Counted from the stretch's first letter, positions 26,942-36,014 are shown. The stretch is 64,000 nucleotides of DNA from an uncultured beta proteobacterium (GCA_903934295.1 CAIZNI010000023.1:1-64000), one strand, 5' to 3'. Notes: generated by a model from the sequence alone, not told the origin. Numbers and translations are program-made.

Positions 26942-29224
26942 TCAGACCGTCAGGCGGATCGGCGCCAGCGCGTCGCCCTGGGGCTCGATGCGCCCGATCG
27001 CCACGGTGGCCGGATAACCCAGCGCCCGCAGCGCCGCGATGCAGGCATCCGCCCGCGCCGCCGGCACGCTGGCCAGCAGCCCGCCCGCCGTCTGCGGATC
27101 GAACAGCAGCCGGTAGCGCGGATGCGTCAGCGCCGCTTCGGGGTTGCGCAGCGCCCGGCGCAGGCGGACGTTGGCCGGCTGCAGCGAGCTCAGGATGCCG
27201 GCCGCGCTGGTCTGCTCGGCACCGGCCAGCACCGGCAGCGCCGCCAGATCCAGGCAGGCGTCCACACCCGAAGGCCGGGTCATCTCCACCAGGTGGCCGA
27301 GCAGGCCGAAGCCGGTCAGGTCGGTGCAGGCGGTGGCGCCGTGCTCGCGCAGGCACTGCGCACCCAGCCGGTTCGACTGACACATCGACACCAGCGCGGC
27401 GTCGATCCAGTCGCCGCGCGCCTGCAGCAGCGCGTGCGCGGCGAACAGCGTGCCGGTGCCGATCGGCTTGGTGAGCAGCAGCACATCGCCCGGCTGCATG
27501 CCGCCCTTGCGCATCACGCCCGACAGGTCCTCATCCACCAGGCCGTTGATCGCGAAGCCCAGCGCCAGTTCACGGCCCTCGCCGGTGTGCCCGCCCACCA
27601 GCGCGCAGCCCGCCTCGTTGAGCACCTCGACCGCACCGGTCATCATCTGGAACAGCAGGTCCTCGACCTTGGATTCGAGCCCGGGCGGCACGGTGACCAC
27701 CGCGGTGGCCGACTGGGCCTGCCCGCCCATCGCAAAGATGTCGCCCAGCGCATGGTTGGCGGCGATCTTGCCGAACACATACGGGTCGTCGATGAAGGCC
27801 CGGAAGAAATCCACGGTGTGCACCATCGCCTTGCCCGGGGGCACCCGCACCACCGCCGCGTCATCGGGCGAATGCAGCCCGATCAGCACGTCGTCGCGCT
27901 CGATCGGCGTGAGCGCACCGAGCGCGCGCGACAGCACGGTGGCACCGACCTTCGCGCCGCAGCCACCGCAGCGCATCGCCACCGCCGAGAGCGCCTGCGC
28001 CGCCTCCTCGGCATCGAGCCGCACCCCGGCGGGCGCGCGCGCCATCGCCGCCGGCGGCGCCATTGCGGGCAAGTCGCTGAAGCGGGTCATGAAGCGGCGG
28101 TCGATCCAGTCCTTCCAGCGCCAGACCCAGGCGCCGCGAAAGCCGATCGCGCCGCGCGAGGCCACCGCGTAGCGGTCCCCGGTGCTGATCAGCGCCAGCC
28201 AGCGGCGCTGCGGGCGGTAGCGCACCAGCGGCTCGCCCAGCACCGACAGACGCAGGTTGCGCGCCAGCGGACGGCCCTGGCGGACCGCGAACACGCCCGC
28301 CTTTTCCAGCGGATGACCGGCGATCGCGGCGATGTCGCCGGCCGCGAACACCGCCGGATCGGTGACCGACTGCAGCGTCTCGTTCACCTGCACACAGCCG
28401 TCGGCATCCAGCGCCAGCCCGGTGTCGCGCAGCCAGGCCGCCCCGCCGGCGCGGGTGACCCACACGATCTCGTCGGCCATCACCGACTGGCCGGCGGCGG
28501 TGTGCAGAACGCCCGGCGCCACCGAGACCACCTCGGCGTCAGGCAGCAGGTTGACCCCGCGCGCGCGCAGCACCCGCTCGAAGGCCGCGCGCACGCCCCG
28601 GTTGTGGGTGGGCAGCAAACCGTGACGACCGGTGAGCAGATCGAAGCGCAGCTCATCCGGATTGCGCCCGAGCGCGCGCCGTTCGGCACGCAGCCGGAAC
28701 TGCATCGCCAGGGTGAGCTCGACCCCGCCTGCGCCGGCGCCGACCACCGCGATGCGGATCGGGCCCGGCTGTTCGCGGACCCGCGCGAGCAGCGCCTGCC
28801 AGCGTTCGTCGAAGCGGTGGATCGGCTTGACCGGGATCGCGTGCTCGGCGGCGCCCGGCACCTGGTCGACCCGCGGCGTCGACCCGATGTTGATCGAGAG
28901 CCGGTCATAGGGCACCGCGGGGCGATGGCGCAGCAGCACGCGTGAACCCGCCCGGTCCAGCCCGACCACCTCGTCGCGATAGAAGCGCGCGCCGGCGAAG
29001 CGGGCCAGCCGCGCCAGGTCGATGTGGACCTCGTCGTGGGTGTAGTGCCCCGCGATGTAGCCGGGCAGCATCCCGGAATACGGCGTGTGGGTGTCGCGAC
29101 AGATCACGGTGAGGCGCACCCCCGGCATCGGGCGCATGCCGAAGCTGCGCAGCACGCCCACATGGCTGTGCCCGCCGCCGACCAGTACGATGTCCCGAAG
29201 GACGGGTTGATCCGATTCCTGCAT
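26942..29224 (-). CDS. selD: Fused pyridine-nucleotide oxidoreductase-selenophosphate synthetase
   Basis: A 760-residue two-domain protein. Residues 1 to about 390 are an NDH-2-like FAD/NAD(P)H-dependent disulfide-reductase fold: IVLVGGGHSHVGVL (FAD), IAVVGAGAGGVELTL (NAD) and VFAAGDIAAIAGHPL (second FAD contact). Residues from about 415 to the end are SelD, with MRCGGCGAKVG holding the active-site Cys, SPDDAAVVRVPPGK, VDFFRAFIDDPYVFGKIAANHALGDIFAMG, VGGHTGEGREL and LFDPQTAGGLLASV. SelD makes selenophosphate from selenide and ATP, for selenocysteine or 2-selenouridine in tRNA. The fusion is a known architecture; the flavoprotein part may supply reduced selenium. No selA, selB, selU or selC lies in this window. 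The start is the ATG at 29224; an in-frame TTG lies at 29230. Confidence 0.93.
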   Translation of the reverse strand: MQESDQPVLRDIVLVGGGHSHVGVLRSFGMRPMPGVRLTVICRDTHTPYSGMLPGYIAGHYTHDEVHIDLARLARFAGARFYRDEVVGLDRAGSRVLLRHRPAVPYDRLSINIGSTPRVDQVPGAAEHAIPVKPIHRFDERWQALLARVREQPGPIRIAVVGAGAGGVELTLAMQFRLRAERRALGRNPDELRFDLLTGRHGLLPTHNRGVRAAFERVLRARGVNLLPDAEVVSVAPGVLHTAAGQSVMADEIVWVTRAGGAAWLRDTGLALDADGCVQVNETLQSVTDPAVFAAGDIAAIAGHPLEKAGVFAVRQGRPLARNLRLSVLGEPLVRYRPQRRWLALISTGDRYAVASRGAIGFRGAWVWRWKDWIDRRFMTRFSDLPAMAPPAAMARAPAGVRLDAEEAAQALSAVAMRCGGCGAKVGATVLSRALGALTPIERDDVLIGLHSPDDAAVVRVPPGKAMVHTVDFFRAFIDDPYVFGKIAANHALGDIFAMGGQAQSATAVVTVPPGLESKVEDLLFQMMTGAVEVLNEAGCALVGGHTGEGRELALGFAINGLVDEDLSGVMRKGGMQPGDVLLLTKPIGTGTLFAAHALLQARGDWIDAALVSMCQSNRLGAQCLREHGATACTDLTGFGLLGHLVEMTRPSGVDACLDLAALPVLAGAEQTSAAGILSSLQPANVRLRRALRNPEAALTHPRYRLLFDPQTAGGLLASVPAARADACIAALRALGYPATVAIGRIEPQGDALAPIRLTV

Positions 29225-29355
29225 GCCCAAACCCGTGAATGGCCACGACCCCGAACGGCCGCGCGCGCTGTGCGTCGAGCATAGACGAGTTCGCGGGGAC
29301 GATTACTTGGAATGCTCACCCGCACCGGGCGCCCGCCGCACCATGGGTGTGCGCC

Positions 29356-29361
29356 TATACT
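29356..29361 (+). promoter_or_regulatory. -10-like TATACT just upstream of the EamA gene
   Basis: TATACT ends 7 nt before the proposed GTG start at 29369. If it is the -10 element, transcription would begin at or next to the start codon. No good -35 element is visible. Confidence 0.35.
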
Positions 29362-29368
29362 CGGCACG

Positions 29369-30340
29369 GTGAATCCCAGCCCCCGCGACCCCGGTCCCGA
29401 GCCAGCTCCCGAACCGGGGCCGGTCGCCGACACGGGTTCTACCACGGCCGCCAACGCAGCCGCCGGACTGGCCCGTGCCGAGCGCAACCGCAACGTGCTG
29501 CGCGGCATGATGTGGATGGCTGCCGGCGGCCTGGCGCTGTGCTCGATGAACGCGCTGATGCGGATCATGACGCAGGAGCTCAACCCGGTGCATGCGCAGT
29601 TCCTGCGCTATGTGTTCGGGCTGCTGGTGATGGTGCCGATGCTGATGCGCGACGGCCTGGCGGCCTACCGGCCGAACAACTTCCGCGGGCAGTTCTGGCG
29701 CGGACTCGTCCACACCGCGGCGCTGACACTGTTCTTTCTGGCGCTGCCGCACATTCCGCTGGCCGACGTCACCGCGATCCAGTTCACCACCCCCCTGTTC
29801 GTGCTGACCGGCGCGGCGCTGGTGCTGCGCGAGAAGGTCACCGGCGCCCGCTGGCTGGCGGCGGCGGTCGGCTTCGCCGGCGTGCTGATCGTGCTGGCGC
29901 CGCACCTGTCAGGATCGGGCTCCGGCTGGTGGAGCCTGGTGATGGTCGCCGCCTCGCCGCTCTTCGCCGCGTCGTTCCTGATCAACAAGGCGCTGACACG
30001 ACGCGACTCGCCGGGCGTGATCGTGCTCTGGCAGAACATCGCGGTGACGGTGCTGACGCTGCCGATGGCGCTGCCGTTCTGGCAGACGCCCACGCCCTGG
30101 CAGTGGGCCACCTTCCTGGTCTGCGGGCTGCTGGGCACGGTCGCGCACCTGTGCATGACGCGCGCCTTCAGCCTGGGCGACATCTCGGCGATGCAGCCGG
30201 TGCGATTCCTGGACCTGATCTGGGCCTCGGTGCTGGGCCTGATCATCTTCGGCAACTCGCCCTCGAGCACCGCGCTGCTGGGCGGCGCGGTGATCGTCGC
30301 CTCGACGATCTGGATCGCCCGCCGGGAATCGGCGCGCTGA
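29369..30340 (+). CDS. EamA/DMT-family transporter
   Basis: A drug/metabolite-superfamily permease of about 320 residues with ten predicted membrane segments in two EamA repeats. The first helix is MMWMAAGGLALCSMNALM and the last LGGAVIVASTIWIARR. Family members export amino acids, nucleobases or metabolites; the substrate is not readable here. The N-terminal 45 residues are Pro/Ala-rich and poorly conserved. I chose GTG at 29369 because a TATACT box lies directly before it, which would make the message leaderless; an ATG at 29312 in the same frame is the alternative. It is divergent from the SelD fusion, and the aminotransferase that follows is convergent. Confidence 0.82.
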   Translation: MNPSPRDPGPEPAPEPGPVADTGSTTAANAAAGLARAERNRNVLRGMMWMAAGGLALCSMNALMRIMTQELNPVHAQFLRYVFGLLVMVPMLMRDGLAAYRPNNFRGQFWRGLVHTAALTLFFLALPHIPLADVTAIQFTTPLFVLTGAALVLREKVTGARWLAAAVGFAGVLIVLAPHLSGSGSGWWSLVMVAASPLFAASFLINKALTRRDSPGVIVLWQNIAVTVLTLPMALPFWQTPTPWQWATFLVCGLLGTVAHLCMTRAFSLGDISAMQPVRFLDLIWASVLGLIIFGNSPSSTALLGGAVIVASTIWIARRESAR

Positions 30341-30394
30341 GCGGGCGATCCCTGCGCTGCCAGCGCCGCCCCCCGGAAGGCGGGCAGCAACGCC

Positions 30395-31594
30395 CTACAA
30401 CAGCGACGCGAGACGCCCCAGCCCCTCATCGGTCAGCGGCAGGTCCTGGACCAGCGCGATCCGGATGAATGGACGACCGGCATTGCCACCCTCGGGATCG
30501 GGCTGCGTCAGGTACTCGCCGGGCAGCACCTTGAGCGCGCGCTCGGCCCACAGCCGGCGGGTCAGCGCCGCGCCGTCGCCCACCTTCAGCCACAGGAAAA
30601 AGCCGCCGGTCGGGCGGAAATATCCGGGATGACCGCCGAGGTGGCGATCGGCCAGATCGAAGCGCGCGCGCAGCCGCGCCCGCATCAGCCCGACATGGTC
30701 TTCATCGGACCACAGGGCCGCGGCCGCGGCCAGCAGCGGCGCCGGGGTGCAGGCCGTGCCGTTCAGGCGCACGCGGTTGAGCGCCGCGATCACCGGCGCC
30801 GCGCCGACCACGAAGCCCGAGCGCATGCCGGCGGCGCTGGAGCGCTTGGACAGCGAATGCAGCACCAGCACGTTGTCGAGCCAGGCCGGCGAGTCGTCGA
30901 TCTCGGCCAGCACATCGAGCGCGCCCCGCGGCGGCTCGGCGTCGTAGAGCTCGGCATAGCACTCATCGAAGACCACCAGAAACCCGTGTCGGCGCGCCAG
31001 TTCGACCGCCTGCCGGATGCGCGCCGGCGCCAGCACCCGGCCCTCCGGATTGGACGGCGAGCACAGGTACAGGATCGAGGTCCGGGCGAGCGTGGCCTCG
31101 TCGATCCGGTCGAGGTCGATCTCGAAGTCGGGGAACCCGCTTTGCGGCAGGTAGAACGGCTGGGCGCCCGCCATGATCGCGGCCACCCGGTAGGTCTGAT
31201 AGAACGGGTTGGGCATCAGCGCCAGCGCGTCGGGGCGCGACGGGCTGACGGCGACCGAGGCCGCGAGATAGAGCGCCTCGCGGGTGCTGGCCACCGACGA
31301 CAGCTCGCGATCGGCGCGCACCCGGCCGCGCGAGCCGGGATAGCGCCGGGCCAGATAGCCGCTGACCGCCGCCAGGAACGCCGGCGACCCGAGCGAGGGC
31401 GGATAGCGGTTCCAGCTGTCGGCATGCGCGGCCACCGTGTCGGCCAGCAGCGCGGGCGGGCTGTCCTGCGGCTCGCCGACATGCATCAGCAGGGGCGCCA
31501 GCGCGGGCGCGGGCACGAGGTCGGCGATCAGCGCGTCGAGGCGGCGAAACGGCGACTCGAAGGTGTCGATGCGTTCATTGAGCTGCAGGGCCAT
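30395..31594 (-). CDS. PLP-dependent class I/II aminotransferase (DapC/ArgD-like N-succinyl-DAP type)
   Basis: A fold-type I aminotransferase of 399 residues. The PLP Lys is in LHSLSKRSSAAGMRSGF (about residue 248). SILYLCSPSNPEGRVL, VVFDECYAELYD (the Asp/Tyr pair) and FIRIALVQ (carboxylate-binding Arg) are in order. The opening NERIDTFESPFRRLDALIADL is characteristic of succinyldiaminopimelate transaminases of lysine synthesis, so DapC is the best guess. The usual neighbour dapD is absent, which weakens that assignment. The start is preceded by a serine-hydrolase gene ending 13 nt upstream, so the two are probably cotranscribed. Confidence 0.82.
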   Translation of the reverse strand: MALQLNERIDTFESPFRRLDALIADLVPAPALAPLLMHVGEPQDSPPALLADTVAAHADSWNRYPPSLGSPAFLAAVSGYLARRYPGSRGRVRADRELSSVASTREALYLAASVAVSPSRPDALALMPNPFYQTYRVAAIMAGAQPFYLPQSGFPDFEIDLDRIDEATLARTSILYLCSPSNPEGRVLAPARIRQAVELARRHGFLVVFDECYAELYDAEPPRGALDVLAEIDDSPAWLDNVLVLHSLSKRSSAAGMRSGFVVGAAPVIAALNRVRLNGTACTPAPLLAAAAALWSDEDHVGLMRARLRARFDLADRHLGGHPGYFRPTGGFFLWLKVGDGAALTRRLWAERALKVLPGEYLTQPDPEGGNAGRPFIRIALVQDLPLTDEGLGRLASLL

Positions 31595-31607
31595 GGGGCG
31601 GTGATCC

Positions 31608-32870
31608 TCAGGCGCGCAGCGCGCACGCCATCGCGTGCATCGCCGGCAGGCTGACCGGATCGATCAGGGTGTTGGGCATCATCGGGTGCGACGCATAGCG
31701 GGCGATCACCACCTCGGCCGCCGGATCGACATAGACCTTCTGGCCGCCGATGCCGCGCGCCTCGTAGGCGCCGTGCGCGTTGTGCGAGACCCACCACTTG
31801 GCGCCGTACGACCAGCCCTTCAGGTGGGTGTAGGTGCTGGCGGCGAAGTCTTCCCGCCGCCCGCCCGCGCGGATGCCGGCGATGACCGCCGGCTCGACGA
31901 CCGAGTGACCGTTGGCCTGGCCGTCGCAGCGCATCATCTCGCCAAAGCGCGCCAGGTCGCGCAGGCAGGTCGACAGGCCGCCGCCGCCGAACTCGACACC
32001 GATCGGATCGACACCAAAATAGGCGTCGTTCTCGCAACCCAGCTTCGACCAGATCGCCTGCGACAGGTGGGTCGACAGACGCAGCCCGGTGATGCGCTTG
32101 AGGATCCAGGCGAGCACTTCGGTGTTGACCGTCTTGTAGGCGAAGACCTGGCCGTGTGCGCCTTCCTTGCGCAGGGTCGGCAGGAAATCATAGAAGGTGT
32201 CGGGGCCGTCGTAGCCGGGCGGGCGCGCGATCATGCCGCCGGCGCGCGCATAGCGCCAGATGTCGGCGGCCGGGTCGTCGTAGGCCTCGGAGTAGCTCAC
32301 GCCGGTGGTCATGTCCATCACCTGGCGCACGGTCGCGTCGCCGAAGGCGCTGTCGGCCAGTTCCGGCAGGTAGTGCGGGACCGGCGCGGCCGGATCGAGG
32401 TCCCCCGCATGCACCCGCATCGCCGCCAGCAGGCCGACGAAGGACTTCGTCACCGAATAGGCGGCGTGCGGCAGGTGTGCTTCGAGCTCGCCGAAATAGC
32501 GCTCGTAGACCAGACGGCCGCGGTGCAGGACCACGATGCCGTCGGTGTAGGTCTGGTCGAGCGATTGCGCCCAGGTGATCGAACGGCCGTCGCTGGTGGT
32601 GAAGGCGAGCGCATCGAGCGCGGCCTGCGCGGCGGGGTCGGCCGGCGCGAGCGGGGTGGGCGCGCCGGCACCGCGCCAGACGTTGGCGGTCGGCATGAAC
32701 TCGCGCAGGTGGGACAGCGCCCAGCGCCGTTCGGGGAAGCGCCCGGTGCCGCCGTCGGCGAAGCGGATCTGGCGTTCGCGCGGCGGCGGGGAGCCCTGCA
32801 TCCAGCCCATGCGGCGCGGGTCCGAGGCGTTCGAGTCAGGGTAGGCGGCGGGATCGAAAGGGTCGGCCAT
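31608..32870 (-). CDS. Serine hydrolase of the beta-lactamase class C / 6-aminohexanoate-dimer hydrolase type
   Basis: A 420-residue penicillin-binding-protein-like hydrolase. The nucleophile motif SxxK is in AYSVTKSFVGLL (about residue 140), the Tyr motif in GVSYSEAYDD (about 188), and a GGQK-like region near the C-terminus corresponds to the KTG box (RGIGGQKVYV). The N-terminal extension PRRMGWMQGSPPPRERQI resembles nylon-oligomer hydrolases and related esterases rather than secreted beta-lactamases. There is no signal peptide, so it is cytoplasmic. It likely cleaves an amide or ester; the substrate is unknown. It is followed after 13 nt by the aminotransferase. Confidence 0.82.
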   Translation of the reverse strand: MADPFDPAAYPDSNASDPRRMGWMQGSPPPRERQIRFADGGTGRFPERRWALSHLREFMPTANVWRGAGAPTPLAPADPAAQAALDALAFTTSDGRSITWAQSLDQTYTDGIVVLHRGRLVYERYFGELEAHLPHAAYSVTKSFVGLLAAMRVHAGDLDPAAPVPHYLPELADSAFGDATVRQVMDMTTGVSYSEAYDDPAADIWRYARAGGMIARPPGYDGPDTFYDFLPTLRKEGAHGQVFAYKTVNTEVLAWILKRITGLRLSTHLSQAIWSKLGCENDAYFGVDPIGVEFGGGGLSTCLRDLARFGEMMRCDGQANGHSVVEPAVIAGIRAGGRREDFAASTYTHLKGWSYGAKWWVSHNAHGAYEARGIGGQKVYVDPAAEVVIARYASHPMMPNTLIDPVSLPAMHAMACALRA

Positions 32871-32934
32871 GGCAGCTTTCAGACAAGGGATGGCGCGTCG
32901 ACCACGACACGCCGGATGAGGATAACGCGCCCGC

Positions 32935-34362
32935 TCAGCGCAGGGGCCCGGGGCGCCAGTTTCCGTGGAACCCGGCCGGCACGCGGCTGCTCAGGTGGGC
33001 GAGCGCGACCGGTCCGCGCGCGATCGCGGTGGCTTCGAACACCGCCAGGTCGGACCGGTTCTCGGCGCCGCGATACAGCGCGCACAGCAGCCAGCCGTCA
33101 CCCTCGGGGGCCTCGGGGGTGCGGGGCACGAAGACCGGCTCGCCGCAGCGGTCGCCCGCCGGCGGCATCCAGCTCTGCGAGGTGCCGGCCGTGAGGTCGT
33201 AGTGGATCAGGCCGTCGACGCCGGTCGGTCCGCGTCGCGCATCGCCGGCATCGCCGCCGACGATCCAGCCATGGCGATACGGCGCCATGCAGAAGCGTTC
33301 ATCGAAGCGTGGAAACTCGCCGGCGCGGTCATCAAGGCGGGTCTCGACGATGCCCAGGTGCGCGCCGGCCGGATCGATCGTCCATCGCCACAGCGTGGCG
33401 GCGGGCGACTGGCTCGACGACGGCCGGCCATCGGGCAGGGGAAACAGCGGCGCGACCTCGTACTTCATCACATCGAGGACGATGCGCCCGGCCTCGTCCT
33501 CATGGTGATTCATCGGGTGGAACACGTAGCAGGCCGGCGCGTCGAACCAGCGGGTCTGTGCGATGTCGCCGTGGCGCGGGATCAGCGCGATGCGCGTGCC
33601 CTTGTCGGGCTCCCAGGCGTAGGGCGGGCGCCCCGACACCGCGCGCTCCATCGACCCGGTGAGCGGAAACACCGGCAGCACGATCCAGTTCCGGGTCACC
33701 GCGAAGTCGTGGATCATGCTGGCGAAAGGCAGTTCGAGCACATCGGCCCGGGTCACACGGCCGTCGCGGTCGACGCTCTGGATGCTGGCGGCGGGGCTGA
33801 AGCGCCCGCGCGCGCTGTAGCCGAAGAACACCATTTCGCCGGTCAGCGGATCGAGCTTCGGGTGGGCGGTGAACGGGCCGACCAGGGCGTCGCCGAAGGT
33901 CTCGTCGCCCATCGGCTCAAGGGTGGCCGGATCGAGCGCGAAGGGTGCGTGCTGCTCCTCGAGGGCGAGCAGGCGCGATCCGAAGCAGACGATGTTGGTG
34001 TTGGCCACCGTCGAGTTCAGCTTGACGATCCGCGGGTCCGAGACGGCCGGATTGCCGAACGCACCCGACAGCCCTTCGCCTTCCGCGTGCTCCAGCGCCC
34101 ACTTGGGCGTGCGCACCCAGCGATTGCGGTAGGACACCCGACCGTTCTCGAGATGAAAGGCGTGGATCATGCCGTCGCCGGAGAACCAGTGATAGGGACC
34201 GCGCGGCGCGAACTGCGGGTTGGGTCCGTTGCGGTACAGGGTGCCGCACAGCTCGGCGGGCAGCTCGCCGGTGATCGGCAGGTGGGCCGCGTCGGCCTCG
34301 GTGCAGACCGGCGCGTAGTAGCCGCGCAGGAAGGGGTTGTCGGCAGGAAACGGTTTGGACAT
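32935..34362 (-). CDS. Carotenoid oxygenase (RPE65/CCD) family protein
   Basis: A seven-bladed-propeller non-heme iron enzyme of 475 residues. Members cleave double bonds in carotenoids, stilbenes or lignin-derived phenylpropenes using O2. The four iron His are expected in FTAHPKLD, SMIHDFAV, FHPMNHHED and the C-terminal GFHGNWRPG, and all four are present. The opening NPFLRGYYAPV...ITGELPAELCGTLYRNGPNPQF is the family signature. The start at 34362 (MSKPFPADN) is the first Met before the homology. In beta- and alphaproteobacteria the closest types are often lignostilbene dioxygenases, so an aromatic substrate is as likely as a carotenoid; no carotenoid genes are present. It is divergent from a small cytochrome c gene. 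Confidence 0.88.
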   Translation of the reverse strand: MSKPFPADNPFLRGYYAPVCTEADAAHLPITGELPAELCGTLYRNGPNPQFAPRGPYHWFSGDGMIHAFHLENGRVSYRNRWVRTPKWALEHAEGEGLSGAFGNPAVSDPRIVKLNSTVANTNIVCFGSRLLALEEQHAPFALDPATLEPMGDETFGDALVGPFTAHPKLDPLTGEMVFFGYSARGRFSPAASIQSVDRDGRVTRADVLELPFASMIHDFAVTRNWIVLPVFPLTGSMERAVSGRPPYAWEPDKGTRIALIPRHGDIAQTRWFDAPACYVFHPMNHHEDEAGRIVLDVMKYEVAPLFPLPDGRPSSSQSPAATLWRWTIDPAGAHLGIVETRLDDRAGEFPRFDERFCMAPYRHGWIVGGDAGDARRGPTGVDGLIHYDLTAGTSQSWMPPAGDRCGEPVFVPRTPEAPEGDGWLLCALYRGAENRSDLAVFEATAIARGPVALAHLSSRVPAGFHGNWRPGPLR

Positions 34363-34430
34363 CGCGGCAGCCTGATGAGGACATCGCCCGGTCGGCCATC
34401 CTGCGAAATCGGGGTCGCACGACCGGGATC

Positions 34431-34453
34431 GAGATCGAATGATTGAGATCGAA
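34431..34453. promoter_or_regulatory. Repeated GAGATCGAA motif in the oxygenase-cytochrome intergenic region
   Basis: GAGATCGAA occurs at 34431-34439 and again at 34445-34453, 14 nt apart, within an AT-richer patch of the divergent promoter region. Such phased direct repeats can be regulator sites. No regulator is adjacent. Confidence 0.3.
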
Positions 34454-34548
34454 CAATAGCGCCGGCGCGCGCGAAGCGGACAATGCAAAGGCGAAAAACG
34501 GCCGACCGACCCGGGTGGGCGGATCGTCCGTTCGCAACGGAGCCCCGC

Positions 34549-34887
34549 ATGCGACCGACACCGACCCTCAACGGGTTTGCCCTGATGCTGCTGGCCGGCT
34601 GGGTCCTGGTCACCGATGCGCGCGCCCAGGATCCCGCGCGCGCCGAACTGCTCTACAACACCCACTGCATCGGCTGCCACACCACCCAGGTGCACTGGCG
34701 CGACCGCAAGCTGGTCACCGACTGGGCGGGCCTGCTCGAGCAGGTTCGCCGCTGGCAGGCCATCCAGCGGCTGGACTGGGGCGAGGGCGACATCGTTCGG
34801 GTGGCGCGCCATCTGAACCGTCGCCATTACCAACTGCCCGAGACGGGCGCGCCGGACGGACCATCAGCCTCGGCCCGGGGACGCTGA
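34549..34887 (+). CDS. Small secreted c-type cytochrome
   Basis: A 112-residue protein starting MRPTPTLNG at 34549 with GGAG 7 nt upstream. Residues 1-24 are a signal peptide (FALMLLAGWVLVTDARA) cleaved before QDPARAE. One haem-binding motif CIGCH follows at about residue 38. No Met occurs after it, so the usual Met axial ligand is absent; His in QVHW or RRHYQ could serve instead. The domain is short (about 85 residues) and resembles small cytochromes seen beside dehydrogenases. It is divergent from the carotenoid-oxygenase gene. Its electron partner is not apparent. Confidence 0.78.
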   Translation: MRPTPTLNGFALMLLAGWVLVTDARAQDPARAELLYNTHCIGCHTTQVHWRDRKLVTDWAGLLEQVRRWQAIQRLDWGEGDIVRVARHLNRRHYQLPETGAPDGPSASARGR

Positions 34888-34907
34888 GGACCCGACCCGC
34901 GCCCGAT

Positions 34908-35843
34908 TCAGCCCGCCGCCCTGCGCGCAAGCGCGGCGATGTCGTCGGCAAACCCGCTCCACAACGCCGGCGGCAGATCGTGACCCATGCCGGGCACCTC
35001 CCGCAGGCGCGCATCCGGCAGCGCATCCGCCAGCGCGCGGCCATGGGCGATCGGCAGCAGCGGGTCGTCGATCCCGTGGATCACCTGCGCCGGCACCCGG
35101 CACTGCGCCAGGGCGCGGGCGCGCGCTGGCGCGGCCATGATGGCGGTGAGCTGGCGCGCGGTACCACGCGGGCGCCAGGCGCGCGACACCACCGGGGTGA
35201 GCCCCTCGCGCATCGCCTGGGGCGTCTGCGCATGACCGGGACTGCCGATCACCGCCAGCAGACCGAGCAAGTGATCGACCAGCGCCGGCACGTCGCGCGG
35301 ATCGGGGCGGCTCGGCGTGCCGTCGGGCCCCGGCAGCAGACGCACCGCCGGCGGCCGCGCGAGCATCGCGGCACGGGCCCGCGCGGTCGGGCCCGGCAGT
35401 CCATGGCCACCGGGCGTGGACATGATCAGCGTGAGGCTGCGCACGCGCTGCGGCGCGCCCAGGGCCATCAGCTGCGCGATCATCCCGCCCATCGACGCGC
35501 CCACCACATGCGCGCCGGCGATCCCCAGCGCATCGAGCACGCCCAGCGCATCGGCCGCCATGTCGTCCAGCGAATACGGCGCCTGCACCGGCAGGCGCAT
35601 CACATGCCGCAGTCCCTGCCAGGCCAGGTTGGGCACGCCACGCTCGTCGAAGCCCTGCGACAGGCCGGCATCGCGGTTGTCCAGGCGAATCACCCGCAGG
35701 CCCCGATCGACCAGCAACCGCACGAAGGGCTCGGGCCAGGCCACCAGCTGCATGCCCAGCCCCATGATGAGCAGCACCGGCGGTGCGCCGGCGGGCCCCT
35801 GGTCGTCGATCTCGATCGAGATCCGGTTGGCGCTGATTCGCAT
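34908..35843 (-). CDS. Alpha/beta-hydrolase fold protein
   Basis: A 311-residue hydrolase of the lipase/esterase 'alpha/beta fold' group. Signature elements are VLLIMGLGMQLVAWPEPFV (oxyanion loop), VIRLDNRDAGLS, the nucleophile elbow VGASMGGMIAQ, and near the C-terminus IHGIDDPLLP (Asp) and GMGHDLPPALW (His). It resembles proteins annotated as haloalkane-dehalogenase- or aclacinomycin-esterase-like, but substrate is unassigned. It starts 7 nt after the stop of a 53-codon ORF that is itself coupled to the RlmN-like gene, so the three form a leftward operon. Confidence 0.85.
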   Translation of the reverse strand: MRISANRISIEIDDQGPAGAPPVLLIMGLGMQLVAWPEPFVRLLVDRGLRVIRLDNRDAGLSQGFDERGVPNLAWQGLRHVMRLPVQAPYSLDDMAADALGVLDALGIAGAHVVGASMGGMIAQLMALGAPQRVRSLTLIMSTPGGHGLPGPTARARAAMLARPPAVRLLPGPDGTPSRPDPRDVPALVDHLLGLLAVIGSPGHAQTPQAMREGLTPVVSRAWRPRGTARQLTAIMAAPARARALAQCRVPAQVIHGIDDPLLPIAHGRALADALPDARLREVPGMGHDLPPALWSGFADDIAALARRAAG

Positions 35844-35850
35844 GCCCGCC

Positions 35851-36012
35851 TCAGCCGAACCGGAAACCGGAGAGCGTCACCGACAGGACCTGATCGTTGT
35901 CGCGGGCGGCGGGGTCACGCCACCATTCCATGAAGCAGCACGGACCGCCGCCGTGCGGCAGGCGGAAGGTGGGCAGGCAGAAGGTGGACAGGCGGGGGAA
36001 GGCGTCAGTCAT
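35851..36012 (-). CDS. 53-residue Cys/aromatic-rich hypothetical protein
   Basis: The ATG at 36012 is 2 nt after the stop of the RlmN-like gene and the ORF ends 7 nt before the next hydrolase gene, so it fits neatly as a middle cistron. The product (MTDAFPRLSTFCLPTFRLPH ... ) contains three Cys, including an adjacent pair in GGGPCCFMEWW, and a charged aromatic patch WWRDPAARD. I do not recognise a family. No ribosome binding site is needed if translation is coupled. Composition is unlike a random GC-rich shadow frame, which supports a real gene, but it could be a species-specific ORF. Confidence 0.5.
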   Translation of the reverse strand: MTDAFPRLSTFCLPTFRLPHGGGPCCFMEWWRDPAARDNDQVLSVTLSGFRFG

Positions 36013-36014
36013 GG

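Noticed and set aside
30395-31594. Certain assignment as DapC
   Set aside because: The N-terminus resembles DapC, but the neighbours are unrelated to lysine synthesis; kept as a class I/II aminotransferase.
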